Shown: piece by piece, positions 1-8,209 of the stretch | Layout: the number at the start of each line of letters is the position of its first letter | How positions within the stretch are numbered: the stretch's first letter is position 1 | IMG/VR virus record: IMGVR_UViG_3300022752_000450 | Location: 1 to 21,380 of that record | DNA length: 21,380 nt | Strand: one strand, 5' to 3' | Source of the DNA: a virus | The notes under the pieces: generated by a model | Databases searched by the model: none | What the model was told of the DNA's origin: nothing | Seen by the model: the letters and a program-made list of their open reading frames with translations, nothing else | Program-made: the position numbers and the translations under genes

Positions 1-1
1 A

Positions 2-1426
2 ACAAAAATAGCAGATTCTCTTGTTTTTTCAGAACAAGAGCTTCCTAAAAATGATGATTTGGGAACAGTTAGTGATATAGTTAGGTTCGGAATGCCGATG
101 ACGTATGACTTTTTGGCAAGCGTATCAACATCTGGATTAATAAAAAAAATACTAAATGTTTTATCTACAGAGCCTTTTAGGAACTGGATTGCTTCTGACG
201 ATGTTGAATCTTTGTATAAGATGACTGAAGCATTTCCTGATGTTAAAAAAAATGTAGAACGGGCAAGTTATTATGCTCATCTTTATGGAAAATGTTTTAT
301 TTGGTGGAAAACTTTGCCTAAAGAAGGGGTTAGTGGGAATGATACAGAAGAAGAGATCACACAGAAAATAGAAGATTTAAAAAACTACTATAAAAACCCA
401 TTGATTCATAACCAAAACTATGCTGGATTTGAAGTTATATCGCCTAATCCTAATGATAGTGTTGGTATAAAAATTCAATATGATTTAGATAGGTTTTCTG
501 GTGGTAAAAAAGTTATTTCTTATTATTCAATAGGTGAGTTTACGGAAATTCATCCTAGCCATGTACAAATATTATCTTTTGATCCGCAATTGAATGATAA
601 TTTTTTGTTTGAAGATGATGGAACCACAACAAGCTTAATACAGCAAATTTTTCCATTTGTTGTTTATAGCCAGATAGTTTTATCAGAATGTATTGATGCT
701 GCCGTCACAAGAAATAATAAAACAATAGAGCAATCAGAAAAAGCTTCAGAGTTAAAAGAAAACAAGGTTGATGAGTGGATGTCTGAATGGATTGCTAAAA
801 ATGAATCAGCAACTCCAGATCAAATACTAGAAAAAAGATATGAGTTTACTTCGGCTATTGATGAGGCGCTGGCAACTGGAGTTCTTGAAACATTTAGAAA
901 AACATCTGCATTTGTTGTTTACGATGGAACAAAAATAACAAACCAAAATGGAAGAATAGATGATTTTAAACCAATTCTTGATGGTGTCTACCAACTTATT
1001 TCTGCAAACGTAAATATACCTTCATCAAAACTAATGGGAATACAATCATCTGGGCTTGGAAATAAAGATGAAGGTAGTCAAAAATTTTATCTACAATATC
1101 TTGGTTCAATACAAAATGCTTTGACTCCAATACTTGAAAAACATTTTCAATTTACTGCTGAAAAGATTGGCATTAAAAAAATAAAATCAATATCATGGTT
1201 ACCAATGGATGAAAGTTCTGCTTTTGATCAGTCTCAAATAATAAAAAATAAAATTGATGCTATTAATACTATCTCCCCATATTTAAAAACAGAAGAAATA
1301 AGAGAATCAATAAGAACAGACGATGATCTTAAATCAATTGTAGCAAAAAAAGAAAACGATAGCAAGGTGGACGAAAATGCAAAAAAACTACAGAAAACAA
1401 AAGAGAGTTCAGTTGGGAATGGTTGA
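2..1426 (+). CDS. Phage portal protein, DUF1073-like (5' end outside window)
   Basis: The portal is the dodecameric ring at one capsid vertex through which DNA enters and leaves. The frame is open to the left edge: codons before the TTG at 59 read TKIADSLVFSEQELPKNDD without a stop, so the real start lies upstream and the TTG should not be used. About 474 residues are visible. Features typical of DUF1073 portals are the HPSHVQILSF stretch at about residue 163 of the TTG-numbered frame and the later IPSSKLMGIQSSGLG segment, followed by a Q/Y-rich helix and LTPILEKHF. The C-terminus is charged and lysine-rich. Its position directly before the protease and capsid genes fits. The stop TGA (1424-1426) lies inside the next gene. 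The family call rests on motif recall and gene order, not on a database search. Confidence 0.85.
   Translation, partial: TKIADSLVFSEQELPKNDDLGTVSDIVRFGMPMTYDFLASVSTSGLIKKILNVLSTEPFRNWIASDDVESLYKMTEAFPDVKKNVERASYYAHLYGKCFIWWKTLPKEGVSGNDTEEEITQKIEDLKNYYKNPLIHNQNYAGFEVISPNPNDSVGIKIQYDLDRFSGGKKVISYYSIGEFTEIHPSHVQILSFDPQLNDNFLFEDDGTTTSLIQQIFPFVVYSQIVLSECIDAAVTRNNKTIEQSEKASELKENKVDEWMSEWIAKNESATPDQILEKRYEFTSAIDEALATGVLETFRKTSAFVVYDGTKITNQNGRIDDFKPILDGVYQLISANVNIPSSKLMGIQSSGLGNKDEGSQKFYLQYLGSIQNALTPILEKHFQFTAEKIGIKKIKSISWLPMDESSAFDQSQIIKNKIDAINTISPYLKTEEIRESIRTDDDLKSIVAKKENDSKVDENAKKLQKTKESSVGNG
1364..1379 (+). promoter_or_regulatory. Ribosome binding site deciding the protease start
   Basis: AAGGTGG at 1364-1370 lies 6 bases before ATG 1377 and inside the portal coding sequence. 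It is the best Shine-Dalgarno match near this gene and favours the long overlap over the later ATG at 1419. Confidence 0.55.
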
Positions 1427-2372
1427 GATTTTAAACCACGGAGGTGAGTCTTTATTTAGAACGCCTGAAGCTTTAAAGCAAACAGCAGACATAATAAACA
1501 AAAAAATAGCCATCCCAATAAATACAGAACATGTTTTTACAGATCAGTCATCTAATTTTGAGGCTGTTGGAACGGTAACAAAAGCTGAGATTGATGATAA
1601 AGGTAAACTTTTTGCAGATGTTGCTCTTTGGAAAATGCCAGCTTCAAACAAGGTTTCGCTTGGATATACTGGAGATGTTATAAGGAAGAATGGTAGTTTT
1701 AATGGCGTTCCTTATACACATATTCTAAAAAGCGTTTCTGACGTTGATCATGTTTCGATAACTCCAAACCCAAGGTCTCCTGGGGCAAGATTTTTAGATA
1801 GCCTCGATGAACAGCAGGTTTATATACAAGATTCATTTGAAATTGATTTTGCCGATTCTGAAAACGGCGAATATGTTGTTGAAAAACAACATCTATTGAC
1901 AGGCGATAAAAAGCCATTTAATATTAAGGAAAAAGCAAATATGGATTATACAATAGAATTAAAAAAAATTCAAGATACTCTTGATGAGCAAGGAAAATTA
2001 ATAAACAAGCTAACAGATCAATTTGTTGCTGGTAGCGCATCTTTAAAAGACTCTCTAGAGCAAAAGATAGAATTAATTAGACAGGAGTCTGAAAAAAAAT
2101 CAATTGAAGAAAAGCAAAAGTCTGAATTAGTTTCGCTTGCGGATTCAAAGGGTTTTACAGTAAACGCTTCAAAAACAATTAAAGAAATATGTTCTGAGCT
2201 TGTTTTGGCTATACAAAAAGAAACTGGTGTTGCAAAAATATCCGATTCTACCGATGCTGTTTTAACTGCGCTCTCATTATATACGCCAAAACAAAAAGAT
2301 TCAAACATTATAAAAGAAAAAAAAGAAGATTTTGAAGATACTTTTAGTAAAATCCAAAAACCTTCACTATAA
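1377..2372 (+). CDS. Prohead maturation protease with fused scaffold-like C-terminus (DUF2213-like)
   Basis: This probably cleaves scaffold and capsid proteins inside the prohead. The N-terminal half resembles DUF2213: FRTPEAL near residue 28, NTEH near 49-52 and VDHVSITPNPRSPGAR near 123-138. The His of TEH and the Ser of SLGY are plausible catalytic residues by analogy with assemblin-type proteases, which is inference. From about residue 189 the protein becomes a charged, heptad-like helix (KKIQDTLDEQGKLINKL onward), as expected of a scaffold. I chose ATG 1377 because AAGGTGG at 1364-1370 sits 6 bases upstream. That gives an unusually long 50-base overlap with the portal. ATG 1419 (8-base overlap, weaker GAGAG site) is the alternative and would remove 14 residues. 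An internal start at 1941 may give a free scaffold. Confidence 0.78.
   Translation: MQKNYRKQKRVQLGMVEILNHGGESLFRTPEALKQTADIINKKIAIPINTEHVFTDQSSNFEAVGTVTKAEIDDKGKLFADVALWKMPASNKVSLGYTGDVIRKNGSFNGVPYTHILKSVSDVDHVSITPNPRSPGARFLDSLDEQQVYIQDSFEIDFADSENGEYVVEKQHLLTGDKKPFNIKEKANMDYTIELKKIQDTLDEQGKLINKLTDQFVAGSASLKDSLEQKIELIRQESEKKSIEEKQKSELVSLADSKGFTVNASKTIKEICSELVLAIQKETGVAKISDSTDAVLTALSLYTPKQKDSNIIKEKKEDFEDTFSKIQKPSL
1926..1943 (+). promoter_or_regulatory. Candidate internal ribosome site and start for a separate scaffold protein
   Basis: AAGGA at 1926-1930 stands 10 bases before an in-frame ATG at 1941, codon 189 of the protease gene. This is exactly where the protease-like domain ends and the charged helical region begins. 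Initiation here would give a 143-residue scaffold-only protein ending at 2372. Lambda C/Nu3 and Mu I/Z are established examples of nested protease and scaffold genes. Use of this start is inferred. Confidence 0.45.
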
Positions 2373-2393
2373 AAATAATAAAAAAGGAAAAAA

Positions 2394-2936
2394 ATGACTG
2401 GATTATTACAGGCACAATATTTTGACAAAAATAATTATACAGGGATTGGTGTAGAGACTAGATTCCCTATTGATCAACCGCTTTTTTATGGAACAGGAAA
2501 ATTTAAAGATGGATTTGATTTTTCAAAATTGCTTCCTGGAACCATATTGACAAAAGACGCAAATGGTTTTATTGAGGTTGGTGGTTCTTCTGATATTTAC
2601 GCTGGTGTTGTTAGGTATACAGATGTTTTTAAAGATGAATATGAAAACCCAACAACATACCAAAATATGCGATTAAGCTTTTTAAACACTGGTTTTTGGT
2701 TTACTCTTTATGCTGAATCAGCTATTACAAAAAGACAGCTAATTGTTATGAATCAATTAACTGGCAAGGTAAAGGGCATTAATAAAGGTGATCCTGTTCC
2801 TGTTGGTTATACTTTGTTTACCAGCACTGAAGGAGAACCTTTTATTTATGCAGAACAAGATTCAAAAATTTATAAATCACTACATCAACAGCCAGATATT
2901 CTTGGTGTTTACGCAAAAATTAATATAAATTTTTAA
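2394..2936 (+). CDS. Probable capsid cement (decoration) protein
   Basis: This 180-residue protein lies between the protease/scaffold gene and the major capsid gene, a usual position for a cement protein that binds the outside of the capsid and stabilises it. It looks beta-rich and soluble, with many Gly, Thr and aromatic residues (for example DANGFIEVGG and GVVRYTDVF). It has no signal peptide or membrane segment. A strong site, AAGGA at 2384-2388, precedes ATG 2394 by 5 bases, consistent with high expression. Only 22 bases separate it from the protease stop. The role comes from position, size and composition. I recognise no diagnostic motif, so another head-associated structural role is possible. 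Confidence 0.6.
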   Translation: MTGLLQAQYFDKNNYTGIGVETRFPIDQPLFYGTGKFKDGFDFSKLLPGTILTKDANGFIEVGGSSDIYAGVVRYTDVFKDEYENPTTYQNMRLSFLNTGFWFTLYAESAITKRQLIVMNQLTGKVKGINKGDPVPVGYTLFTSTEGEPFIYAEQDSKIYKSLHQQPDILGVYAKININF

Positions 2937-2958
2937 TAATAATAAAAAAAGGATATAA

Positions 2959-4200
2959 ATGATAGCAAATCAAGAAAATATAGTTACTGGCACTGATGGT
3001 CTTATTGATGATTTAAAAGATGCAAAAATTGGTGGTCGTAGCACAAGTCTATATAGAGGTACAGAGCAAAAAAGAAGCGTAGAGCTTTTTGATGGATTAG
3101 CGTCTTTAACTAGCCCAACTGTCGAGAGCTGCCTAAATGTTGCGGAATCTCTTGGTTTTGATACAAAGAGTCAGTTTAATAATGGCGAAAAGATTGATTT
3201 TAGAGACTCTTCGACATATTTTCCTGGCAATGCAGACCCAAGAACGTTGGTTTACTGGATGTTTGCCAACCCTATTGAATATAAAAGACAACAAAATGAT
3301 TGGGACAAGCTTCCAGGTGAGGTAATGTCTGCCCAAATGTGGCTGGCGGATAGAATTGGGCTTGCTTATAGCGACTGGCAGGCAAGCGCAGCAAGCGTTT
3401 ACCAGCCTGATGATTATAAATCAGGAATTGCTAACCAGTCTTTAAAATACACATATTATCCAACGCTTCGCGGCTCTATTCACATGACCGCTGAACATGG
3501 ACCTGAGATGTTAAGGGATACTGGTGGAGGTCAATATAAAATAGGTTTTCAAATGTTCAATGATCAGATGATCATGAGAAAATTTGAGGATGAGGTTGAT
3601 CAATATAGAAAATGGGGTTTTATTACTGGTGGCCAGCAACACGGAATATCTGATCCTCAAATTTACGGATATTTCAATAACCCATCACTTCCAGCCACTC
3701 AACAACTATATCCAAACCCAGACCTTGAGACAGGGATTACAGCAAAAGAAATAATTGATTTATTTTCAGACATGATTATTGATTTGAATGAGCAAGCATT
3801 TAACTCAAAATCAGGTGGTGCTGGCAAAACGGTCCCCGCTACATTAATGCTTCCTGATGGTGTTTATGAAACATTTAATAGAATTAGATACCCAGACGTA
3901 GGTATTGTAGGTCCTGAATATACATTGGAATCAAAACTTAAATCGCTTTATCCAAATTTAACAATTCAATACTGGAAAGAGCTTAATACATTAGGCGCAT
4001 TTGGATCGGCAAGCTATAGACTAATGTTAAATAGAAGTGTTAATGTTCAAGCTAGTCCTATTTGGTGGCTTGATACTGCTCCAGTTCAAAACTCCTATAA
4101 CAAACTTGTTAATGGATCAATTAGACGTAAAAAGATTTGGGCTACTGCTGGAACATTTGTTGATCCAATGAGTATATTAATTAGACATGGGAGCATTTAA
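2959..4200 (+). CDS. Major capsid protein (probable HK97 fold)
   Basis: This 413-residue protein forms the icosahedral shell. The call rests on its place after portal, protease/scaffold and cement and before the neck genes, its length (normal for HK97-fold capsid proteins), and its strong ribosome site (AAGGA at 2949-2953, 5 bases before ATG). The N-terminal 60 residues are polar and could be a scaffold-contacting or cleaved arm. A long helix-like stretch at about 120-145 (AQMWLADRIGLAYSDW) could be the spine helix region. The C-terminal third is beta-rich and ends in IRRKKIWATAGTFVDPMSIL, resembling the A-domain/P-loop end of many capsid proteins. I could not place it confidently in a named capsid family such as DUF2184. 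Its stop overlaps the next ATG by one base. Confidence 0.78.
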   Translation: MIANQENIVTGTDGLIDDLKDAKIGGRSTSLYRGTEQKRSVELFDGLASLTSPTVESCLNVAESLGFDTKSQFNNGEKIDFRDSSTYFPGNADPRTLVYWMFANPIEYKRQQNDWDKLPGEVMSAQMWLADRIGLAYSDWQASAASVYQPDDYKSGIANQSLKYTYYPTLRGSIHMTAEHGPEMLRDTGGGQYKIGFQMFNDQMIMRKFEDEVDQYRKWGFITGGQQHGISDPQIYGYFNNPSLPATQQLYPNPDLETGITAKEIIDLFSDMIIDLNEQAFNSKSGGAGKTVPATLMLPDGVYETFNRIRYPDVGIVGPEYTLESKLKSLYPNLTIQYWKELNTLGAFGSASYRLMLNRSVNVQASPIWWLDTAPVQNSYNKLVNGSIRRKKIWATAGTFVDPMSILIRHGSI

Positions 4201-4547
4201 TGAATAAGGAAGATAAAAAAAAGATCGTTTCAGAAGAGATTGTTTTAACTGATAGCGGCTCTAGTATTGAACTTTTTTCAAACCCAGGAAAGGTTAGGGT
4301 TGTTTTAGGTGAGGAAAAGGATAAAAACGGTTCTGTTTCTTTAAAAAAGTTCGTTACTCTTGATTTTAAAAAGGTTGAGGGGAAAAATGTTGGTGTTTTG
4401 TCCATCAAAAGAGATACGCTAAAAACATTGCTTGCGAACGAAAATGGCGAGTTTGCTATTGCTTATAAAGCAGGCAATGTTTCGGAAAAAATAGAAGATA
4501 TTGAAAAGCGTTTTATGCCTTCTCCTTTTTTATTAAGTAAAGCATGA
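4200..4547 (+). CDS. Hypothetical small head/neck-region protein
   Basis: I do not recognise this 115-residue protein. It starts with a TAATG overlap on the capsid stop and has no clear ribosome site, so it is probably translated by coupling. The N-terminal 20 residues are highly charged and lysine-rich (MNKEDKKKIVSEEIV). The middle looks beta-rich, with alternating hydrophobic residues (GKVRVVLGEE, FVTLDFKKVEGKNVGVLSI), and the end is MPSPFLLSKA. It has no Cys, membrane segment or signal peptide. Its position between major capsid and adaptor genes is compatible with a minor head protein or an assembly helper, but no function can be assigned. Its stop overlaps the next start as ATGA. Confidence 0.75.
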   Translation: MNKEDKKKIVSEEIVLTDSGSSIELFSNPGKVRVVLGEEKDKNGSVSLKKFVTLDFKKVEGKNVGVLSIKRDTLKTLLANENGEFAIAYKAGNVSEKIEDIEKRFMPSPFLLSKA

Positions 4548-4951
4548 CACCACTTGAGTTTTTTGATATTGAGGCTTCTGAGTTTTCTTCATTAAGCGTT
4601 GATATTAAGCAATATTTCATAACATTAGCCGACGGTAAAAAGTCTTATGAATGGTATTGCTTAACTGACGATGAGAAAAACAGAGCAAACGCTTTATATG
4701 CTGCTTACTTAGTAAGTAAAAACCCAAAGTATAGCACATCATCAAACTCAAGTAGTGATTTGTATTTACAAAAGAAGGTTATTGGTCAATCAACTTTTGA
4801 GTATGCTGAAAAAAGCGGATCAAAAAGCTCAAGCGCAACATATTCTTTTGATGACAATTATTATTTGACAGAGTACAAAGAACTTGTTTCTAAATGTGGT
4901 TTTGGTAGTACGTCGTGCAATAGATTATCAATTTACGCTATTAAAAGATGA
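4544..4951 (+). CDS. Probable head-tail adaptor (connector) protein
   Basis: Adaptor proteins dock under the portal ring and extend the DNA channel. This 135-residue protein is the first of four consecutive small genes between capsid and sheath, where myophages encode adaptor, neck, head-closure and tail-terminator proteins. An N-terminal helical segment (DIKQYFITLADGKKSYEW) and the helix NRANALYAAYLVSK recall DUF4054/gp6-like adaptors, which carry a short AxxYxxAHxL-type helix. The centre is serine-rich (STSSNSSS and GSKSSSATYS), probably flexible. A TSCNRLSIYAI end follows. It overlaps the preceding gene by ATGA and has no ribosome site of its own. The assignment relies mostly on gene order. 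Confidence 0.55.
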   Translation: MTPLEFFDIEASEFSSLSVDIKQYFITLADGKKSYEWYCLTDDEKNRANALYAAYLVSKNPKYSTSSNSSSDLYLQKKVIGQSTFEYAEKSGSKSSSATYSFDDNYYLTEYKELVSKCGFGSTSCNRLSIYAIKR

Positions 4952-5430
4952 TAAAAAGCAAAACAGAGTTTAAAAGCAATCTGTTAGAGATATTCAAGGC
5001 AATAACCCAGCTACAAACAAAAAAAATAAAAGCTGGGGTCTTGGATAGATCAGAAAAAAATAGTGAAACTGGAGAATCTGTTGTTGATTATGCTGTTTAT
5101 AATCAATTTGGGTATGGAGTTCCTGCTAGGGCTTTTATGACTATTGGTGGTTTGTTTTCAAAAAAGAATACAGAGCCGTTAGTTATAAATATGTTAAATG
5201 ATTTGTTTAGATTAAAGCCGATAAATAAACATTTGTCAATAATAGCAAAACAAATGTCTTCTGATATTAAATATGCAATAGACCCAACACAAATAAGCCC
5301 AGCTTTAAGCAAAACAACAATAGAGATAAAAAGAAAAAAAGGCAGATCAAACCCGAGCAAAACACTTGTTGATACAAAGAGCCTTCACGGATCAATTAAG
5401 TTTTCTGTTGAGATAAAAAATGTCGTTTGA
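4948..5430 (+). CDS. Neck/tail completion protein, HK97 gp10-like
   Basis: This 160-residue protein matches the HK97 gp10 / Mu gpG-type morphogenesis pattern. It has an N-terminal helix, then AVYNQFGYGVPARAFM (residues about 49-64), equivalent to the family's (A/N)EFG...PARPF segment. Near the C-terminus TLVDTKSLHGSIKFSV corresponds to the usual PLxDTGxLxxSI. Such proteins act at the head-tail junction or in tail completion. It has a 4-base overlap with the preceding gene and an 11-base overlap with the next. The basic stretch IKRKKGRSNPSK before the DTKSLHGSI motif is normal for the family. Confidence is good for the family, less so for the exact position in the neck. Confidence 0.75.
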   Translation: MIKSKTEFKSNLLEIFKAITQLQTKKIKAGVLDRSEKNSETGESVVDYAVYNQFGYGVPARAFMTIGGLFSKKNTEPLVINMLNDLFRLKPINKHLSIIAKQMSSDIKYAIDPTQISPALSKTTIEIKRKKGRSNPSKTLVDTKSLHGSIKFSVEIKNVV

Positions 5431-5857
5431 AATTGTTTTTGCAGATATGCTGCAAGATTTTACTATACTTCGTAGAGGTAGGCAAAGCAAATCAAATGGA
5501 AGACCTATTGAAGGAGCTAGGTCTATCATAACGGTAAAAGGTAGGTATAACTCTGTAGGTGGTTCTTACACTGGAAAACTTCATTTTGATGATGGAGTTT
5601 CATTGATGGAAAACAGTATTTTCTTTTATACACAACAAGATTTGTTTATAACTGGTCAGTATGATGATATGCAGCCAGATTTTGTTTTGATAGATGAAGG
5701 AAATGGCGCTATTTTTATGTATAAAGTTGAGGCTTTATATAAAAACATGGATAACGATACAAGTGATAATAACATAAAACACAATAGATATCTTATCACA
5801 AAAACAATAAAATTTACAAATGATACAGACTGGTTAAGTGGTACTCTAAAGGCATAG
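5420..5857 (+). CDS. Probable head-closure (stopper) protein
   Basis: Head-closure proteins seal the DNA channel after packaging and connect to the tail. This 145-residue protein sits between the gp10-like gene and the tail terminator. It has the composition of small beta-barrel stoppers: ITVKGRYNSVGG, a middle segment IFFYTQQDLFITGQ where the family has a yT...L...G pattern, and a late DFVLIDEGNGAIFMYKVEAL followed by HNRYLITKTI, matching the recurrent D.i....g..Y.V.....~..Hy pattern. The start overlaps the previous gene by 11 bases with GAGAT upstream. The TAG stop at 5855-5857 is one base before the next ATG, in a different frame. Assignment by pattern and order. Confidence 0.6.
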   Translation: MSFEIVFADMLQDFTILRRGRQSKSNGRPIEGARSIITVKGRYNSVGGSYTGKLHFDDGVSLMENSIFFYTQQDLFITGQYDDMQPDFVLIDEGNGAIFMYKVEALYKNMDNDTSDNNIKHNRYLITKTIKFTNDTDWLSGTLKA

Positions 5858-5858
5858 T

Positions 5859-6365
5859 ATGCAAGCAACACTTTTAGAAAGAATTAGAGAGCCTTTTTAC
5901 CATTTTGCAAAAAAATTAACAGGCAATCAAGATGTGATGTTTTACATTGAGCCTGATGATGGTGGCAGCCCAAAGCCAAAAGAAATTTATTTTGTTTTAT
6001 GCCCACTATTAGAAGATGATCTTGGAGCAACGCAGGGAATATATGTACAAGAAGACGAAACGCAAAAAGTAGGCGGACTTAGACAGATGAATATAAGAGT
6101 TTATTGTATTGGAAAAGGCTCTTATTCTTTATTAAGCAGGATAAACACTCTTCTTCATTCAAGCACAGGAAGAATAATAAAAGATGAAGAAAAGATAGCA
6201 ATAGAAACACAAAGTGTTTTTTTATCTCCAAAAACTAATTTAGAACCGATGTATATAGAAACAGCCCACGTAAATGGAGTAGCTAGGTACTATAGTTTTG
6301 AGACAGACAATGAAAACAATGAATATATTGAAACAATAAACGATCCACAAATAACAATTACATAA
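5859..6365 (+). CDS. Tail terminator / neck protein
   Basis: This 168-residue protein probably caps the tail tube and joins it to the neck. It lies directly before the sheath gene, the standard place for a tail terminator. It begins with a helix (LLERIREPFYHFAKKL), followed by beta strands. The segment GGLRQMNIRVYCIGKGSYSL and the late GVARYYSFETDNE resemble tail-terminator proteins such as the LIC_12616/gp12-like group, in which a final Y.f...Y strand is conserved. AAAGG at about 5849-5853 precedes the ATG by 6 bases. I see no membrane segment. The role is supported mainly by gene order, with modest motif support. Confidence 0.6.
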   Translation: MQATLLERIREPFYHFAKKLTGNQDVMFYIEPDDGGSPKPKEIYFVLCPLLEDDLGATQGIYVQEDETQKVGGLRQMNIRVYCIGKGSYSLLSRINTLLHSSTGRIIKDEEKIAIETQSVFLSPKTNLEPMYIETAHVNGVARYYSFETDNENNEYIETINDPQITIT

Positions 6366-6376
6366 GGATAAAATTA

Positions 6377-7741
6377 ATGAAGGAATTATCAATTGATTTT
6401 TGGGTAAGATTAGCTGTAAAGATAAATGATCAGCAAATTGCGACAAAAAGCTATGATAAAGCATTGGCTCTAGCAAACACAATGGCTTTTTCTGAAAGAG
6501 TAAAAACGTATCTTAATATAAATCAAGTAACTGAAGATGGTCATCCTCAAGCTTTGATTGATATGGTTAAGCCGTTTTTTAATGCTGGCGGCGTATTTTT
6601 AAAGGTCGGTCGAAGAAGTTTAAATAAGGCTGTAATCAAGCTAACTGGAGTATTTACTCCGAAATTATACCAATTAAAGATTGGCGACACACTGTATGGA
6701 TATACTAGCGTAGTCGGCGATACCGAGACAGATATTATTGATGGAATTGATGCAGCATTAACAGGTGTGCCAAAAATAACAGTAACAAAAACTGCAACAT
6801 CGATTGAGGTTGTATATATTGATGATGATGATGCTGTTCCTATTAAGTTAATTAAAAACTTAAAATGGGACTCTTTTGAACCAAATTCTGTTTCTGGAAC
6901 TATTATTGATGATTTTGTAAAGATAAAAAATCAGGATAAAGATTTTTATCATATTGTATTGCAAGACAGAGATCAAGATGTTGTTAAAGAGCTTGCATCT
7001 TATGTTGAGTCAAACAAATATGTTTTATACACATCAAGCTCAGACAGCTTAAATTATTCTGACTCTGATGAAGATTCTGGGTTGGCTGGATATTTTAGCA
7101 CACTTGCTTACAATAGAACAAGCTGTATTACAGATAAAAATGCAGATGCACAATATGTTGATATGGGAGCCGCTGGTCTTTATGCGTCTAACGCACCAGG
7201 AAGTGTTACTGGACACTTTAAAGATTTTTCTGGATTAATACCAAGCGAGTTTGAGTCAAGCGAATATATAAACATTAAGAAAAAAAACAGCCCTGCTTTT
7301 GCTTATGTTGAAATAGCAAAAAGAGCTTTTGTTGATGCGACAATGGCATCAGGTAGGTTTATTGATGTTCAAATAGCAAGCGACTGGCTTGTCGAGTCTA
7401 TAAAAGAACAATGGGTTTTTACTTTAAAAAGAGAGAAAAAACTTCAATTTACAGACCTTGGTATACAAAGATTAGTTCAGGATGCGGAGCTTGTGTTAAG
7501 AAGAGCGCAGTCAGCACCTTACAACATAATCGTTTCTGATCCAATTGTAGAGCAAGAATATGTTAATGGCGTTCCAACTCCAACAGGAAATCTAATACAG
7601 CCTTTTGTTGTTACTGCTACTCCAAGAGACCTAGTCCCAGAGCAAAACAGAATTGCTAGGGAGTATGGGGATATATTAATTTCTTGCATATTTGGTGGTG
7701 CTATACATACTATAGCAGCATCTATTGATATAAGTTTCTAA
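6377..7741 (+). CDS. Contractile tail sheath protein (DUF3383)
   Basis: The sheath surrounds the tube and contracts to drive it through the host envelope. The 454-residue length and several DUF3383 landmarks support this: an N-terminal LSIDFWVRLAVKI strand, a glycine-rich AGGVFLKVGRRS near residues 70-81, GYFSTLAYNRTSCI in the middle, PGSVTGHFKDFSGLIPSEF after it, and a C-terminal section with an LQFTDLGIQRLVQDAE helix and the final strand GGAIHTIAASIDISF. Residues about 97-155 form what looks like an inserted beta domain (LYQLKIGDTLYGYTSVVGDT then IEVVYIDDDD). A strong ribosome site, AAGGA at 6364-6368, lies 8 bases before the ATG. The presence of this gene makes the phage a myovirus. Confidence 0.9.
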   Translation: MKELSIDFWVRLAVKINDQQIATKSYDKALALANTMAFSERVKTYLNINQVTEDGHPQALIDMVKPFFNAGGVFLKVGRRSLNKAVIKLTGVFTPKLYQLKIGDTLYGYTSVVGDTETDIIDGIDAALTGVPKITVTKTATSIEVVYIDDDDAVPIKLIKNLKWDSFEPNSVSGTIIDDFVKIKNQDKDFYHIVLQDRDQDVVKELASYVESNKYVLYTSSSDSLNYSDSDEDSGLAGYFSTLAYNRTSCITDKNADAQYVDMGAAGLYASNAPGSVTGHFKDFSGLIPSEFESSEYINIKKKNSPAFAYVEIAKRAFVDATMASGRFIDVQIASDWLVESIKEQWVFTLKREKKLQFTDLGIQRLVQDAELVLRRAQSAPYNIIVSDPIVEQEYVNGVPTPTGNLIQPFVVTATPRDLVPEQNRIAREYGDILISCIFGGAIHTIAASIDISF

Positions 7742-7756
7742 TAAAAAGGATAAAAA

Positions 7757-8200
7757 ATGGCTGGTACAGGTTCTGTTGGCGTAATTAGTTTTGATAATGT
7801 TGTTATTACCTATGGTGGTCAAACAATTAACTTAGATATGGTATCTTTGTCATACTCAAGATTAGAGGGGACAATAAAAGATTCTTTTGGTAATTTTGGT
7901 TCTGCTTCTATATCGTTTAATACCAATGAGCATTATAAAGTAACTTTAACATTGCTTCCGACCTCACAAAGTCTAGGTAAGTTAAACGTATTATATCAAA
8001 CTCAAATGGCATTAAAAAAAGCACTTCCTTTAACAATTAAAGATTCAAGTCTTGACAATGAATCTTTAATATCTCTAGCAGCAGTTATTGAAATGCCTGG
8101 AGAGGTAACAAAGTCAAATGATCTTAATAATAAAACATGGGAGTTTAAGGCTTACAATTGTATTGTTAATCACAGCGGCGGCGGCGCTAGTTTTACATAA
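7757..8200 (+). CDS. Tail tube protein (DUF3277)
   Basis: This 147-residue protein polymerises into the inner tube inside the sheath. It follows the sheath gene, as in nearly all myophages, and has DUF3277 character: an N-terminal ISFDNVVITYGGQTINL strand pair, then SFGNFGSASISFNTNEHYKV, TLTLLPTSQSLGKLNVLY, and a C-terminal tail of beta strands (WEFKAYNCIVNHSGGG). The SGGG is coded by a short GC-rich GGC-type run unlike the surrounding sequence. AAGGA at 7746-7750, 6 bases before the ATG, indicates strong translation, fitting a protein needed in hundreds of copies. Confidence 0.87.
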   Translation: MAGTGSVGVISFDNVVITYGGQTINLDMVSLSYSRLEGTIKDSFGNFGSASISFNTNEHYKVTLTLLPTSQSLGKLNVLYQTQMALKKALPLTIKDSSLDNESLISLAAVIEMPGEVTKSNDLNNKTWEFKAYNCIVNHSGGGASFT

Positions 8201-8209
8201 GGAGTTTAA

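Noticed and set aside
59-61. TTG at 59 as the start of the portal gene
   Set aside because: The frame is open to base 2 with plausible portal sequence, so the gene begins before the window.
2373-2393. A-rich gap as a promoter or terminator
   Set aside because: No hairpin with a T run and no -35/-10 pair is visible. The bases are explained by the ribosome site of the next gene.
8173-8188. GC-rich GGCGGCGGCG run in the tube gene as a regulatory element
   Set aside because: It simply encodes a Ser-Gly-Gly-Gly-Ala tail near the C-terminus, and I see no paired arm nearby.
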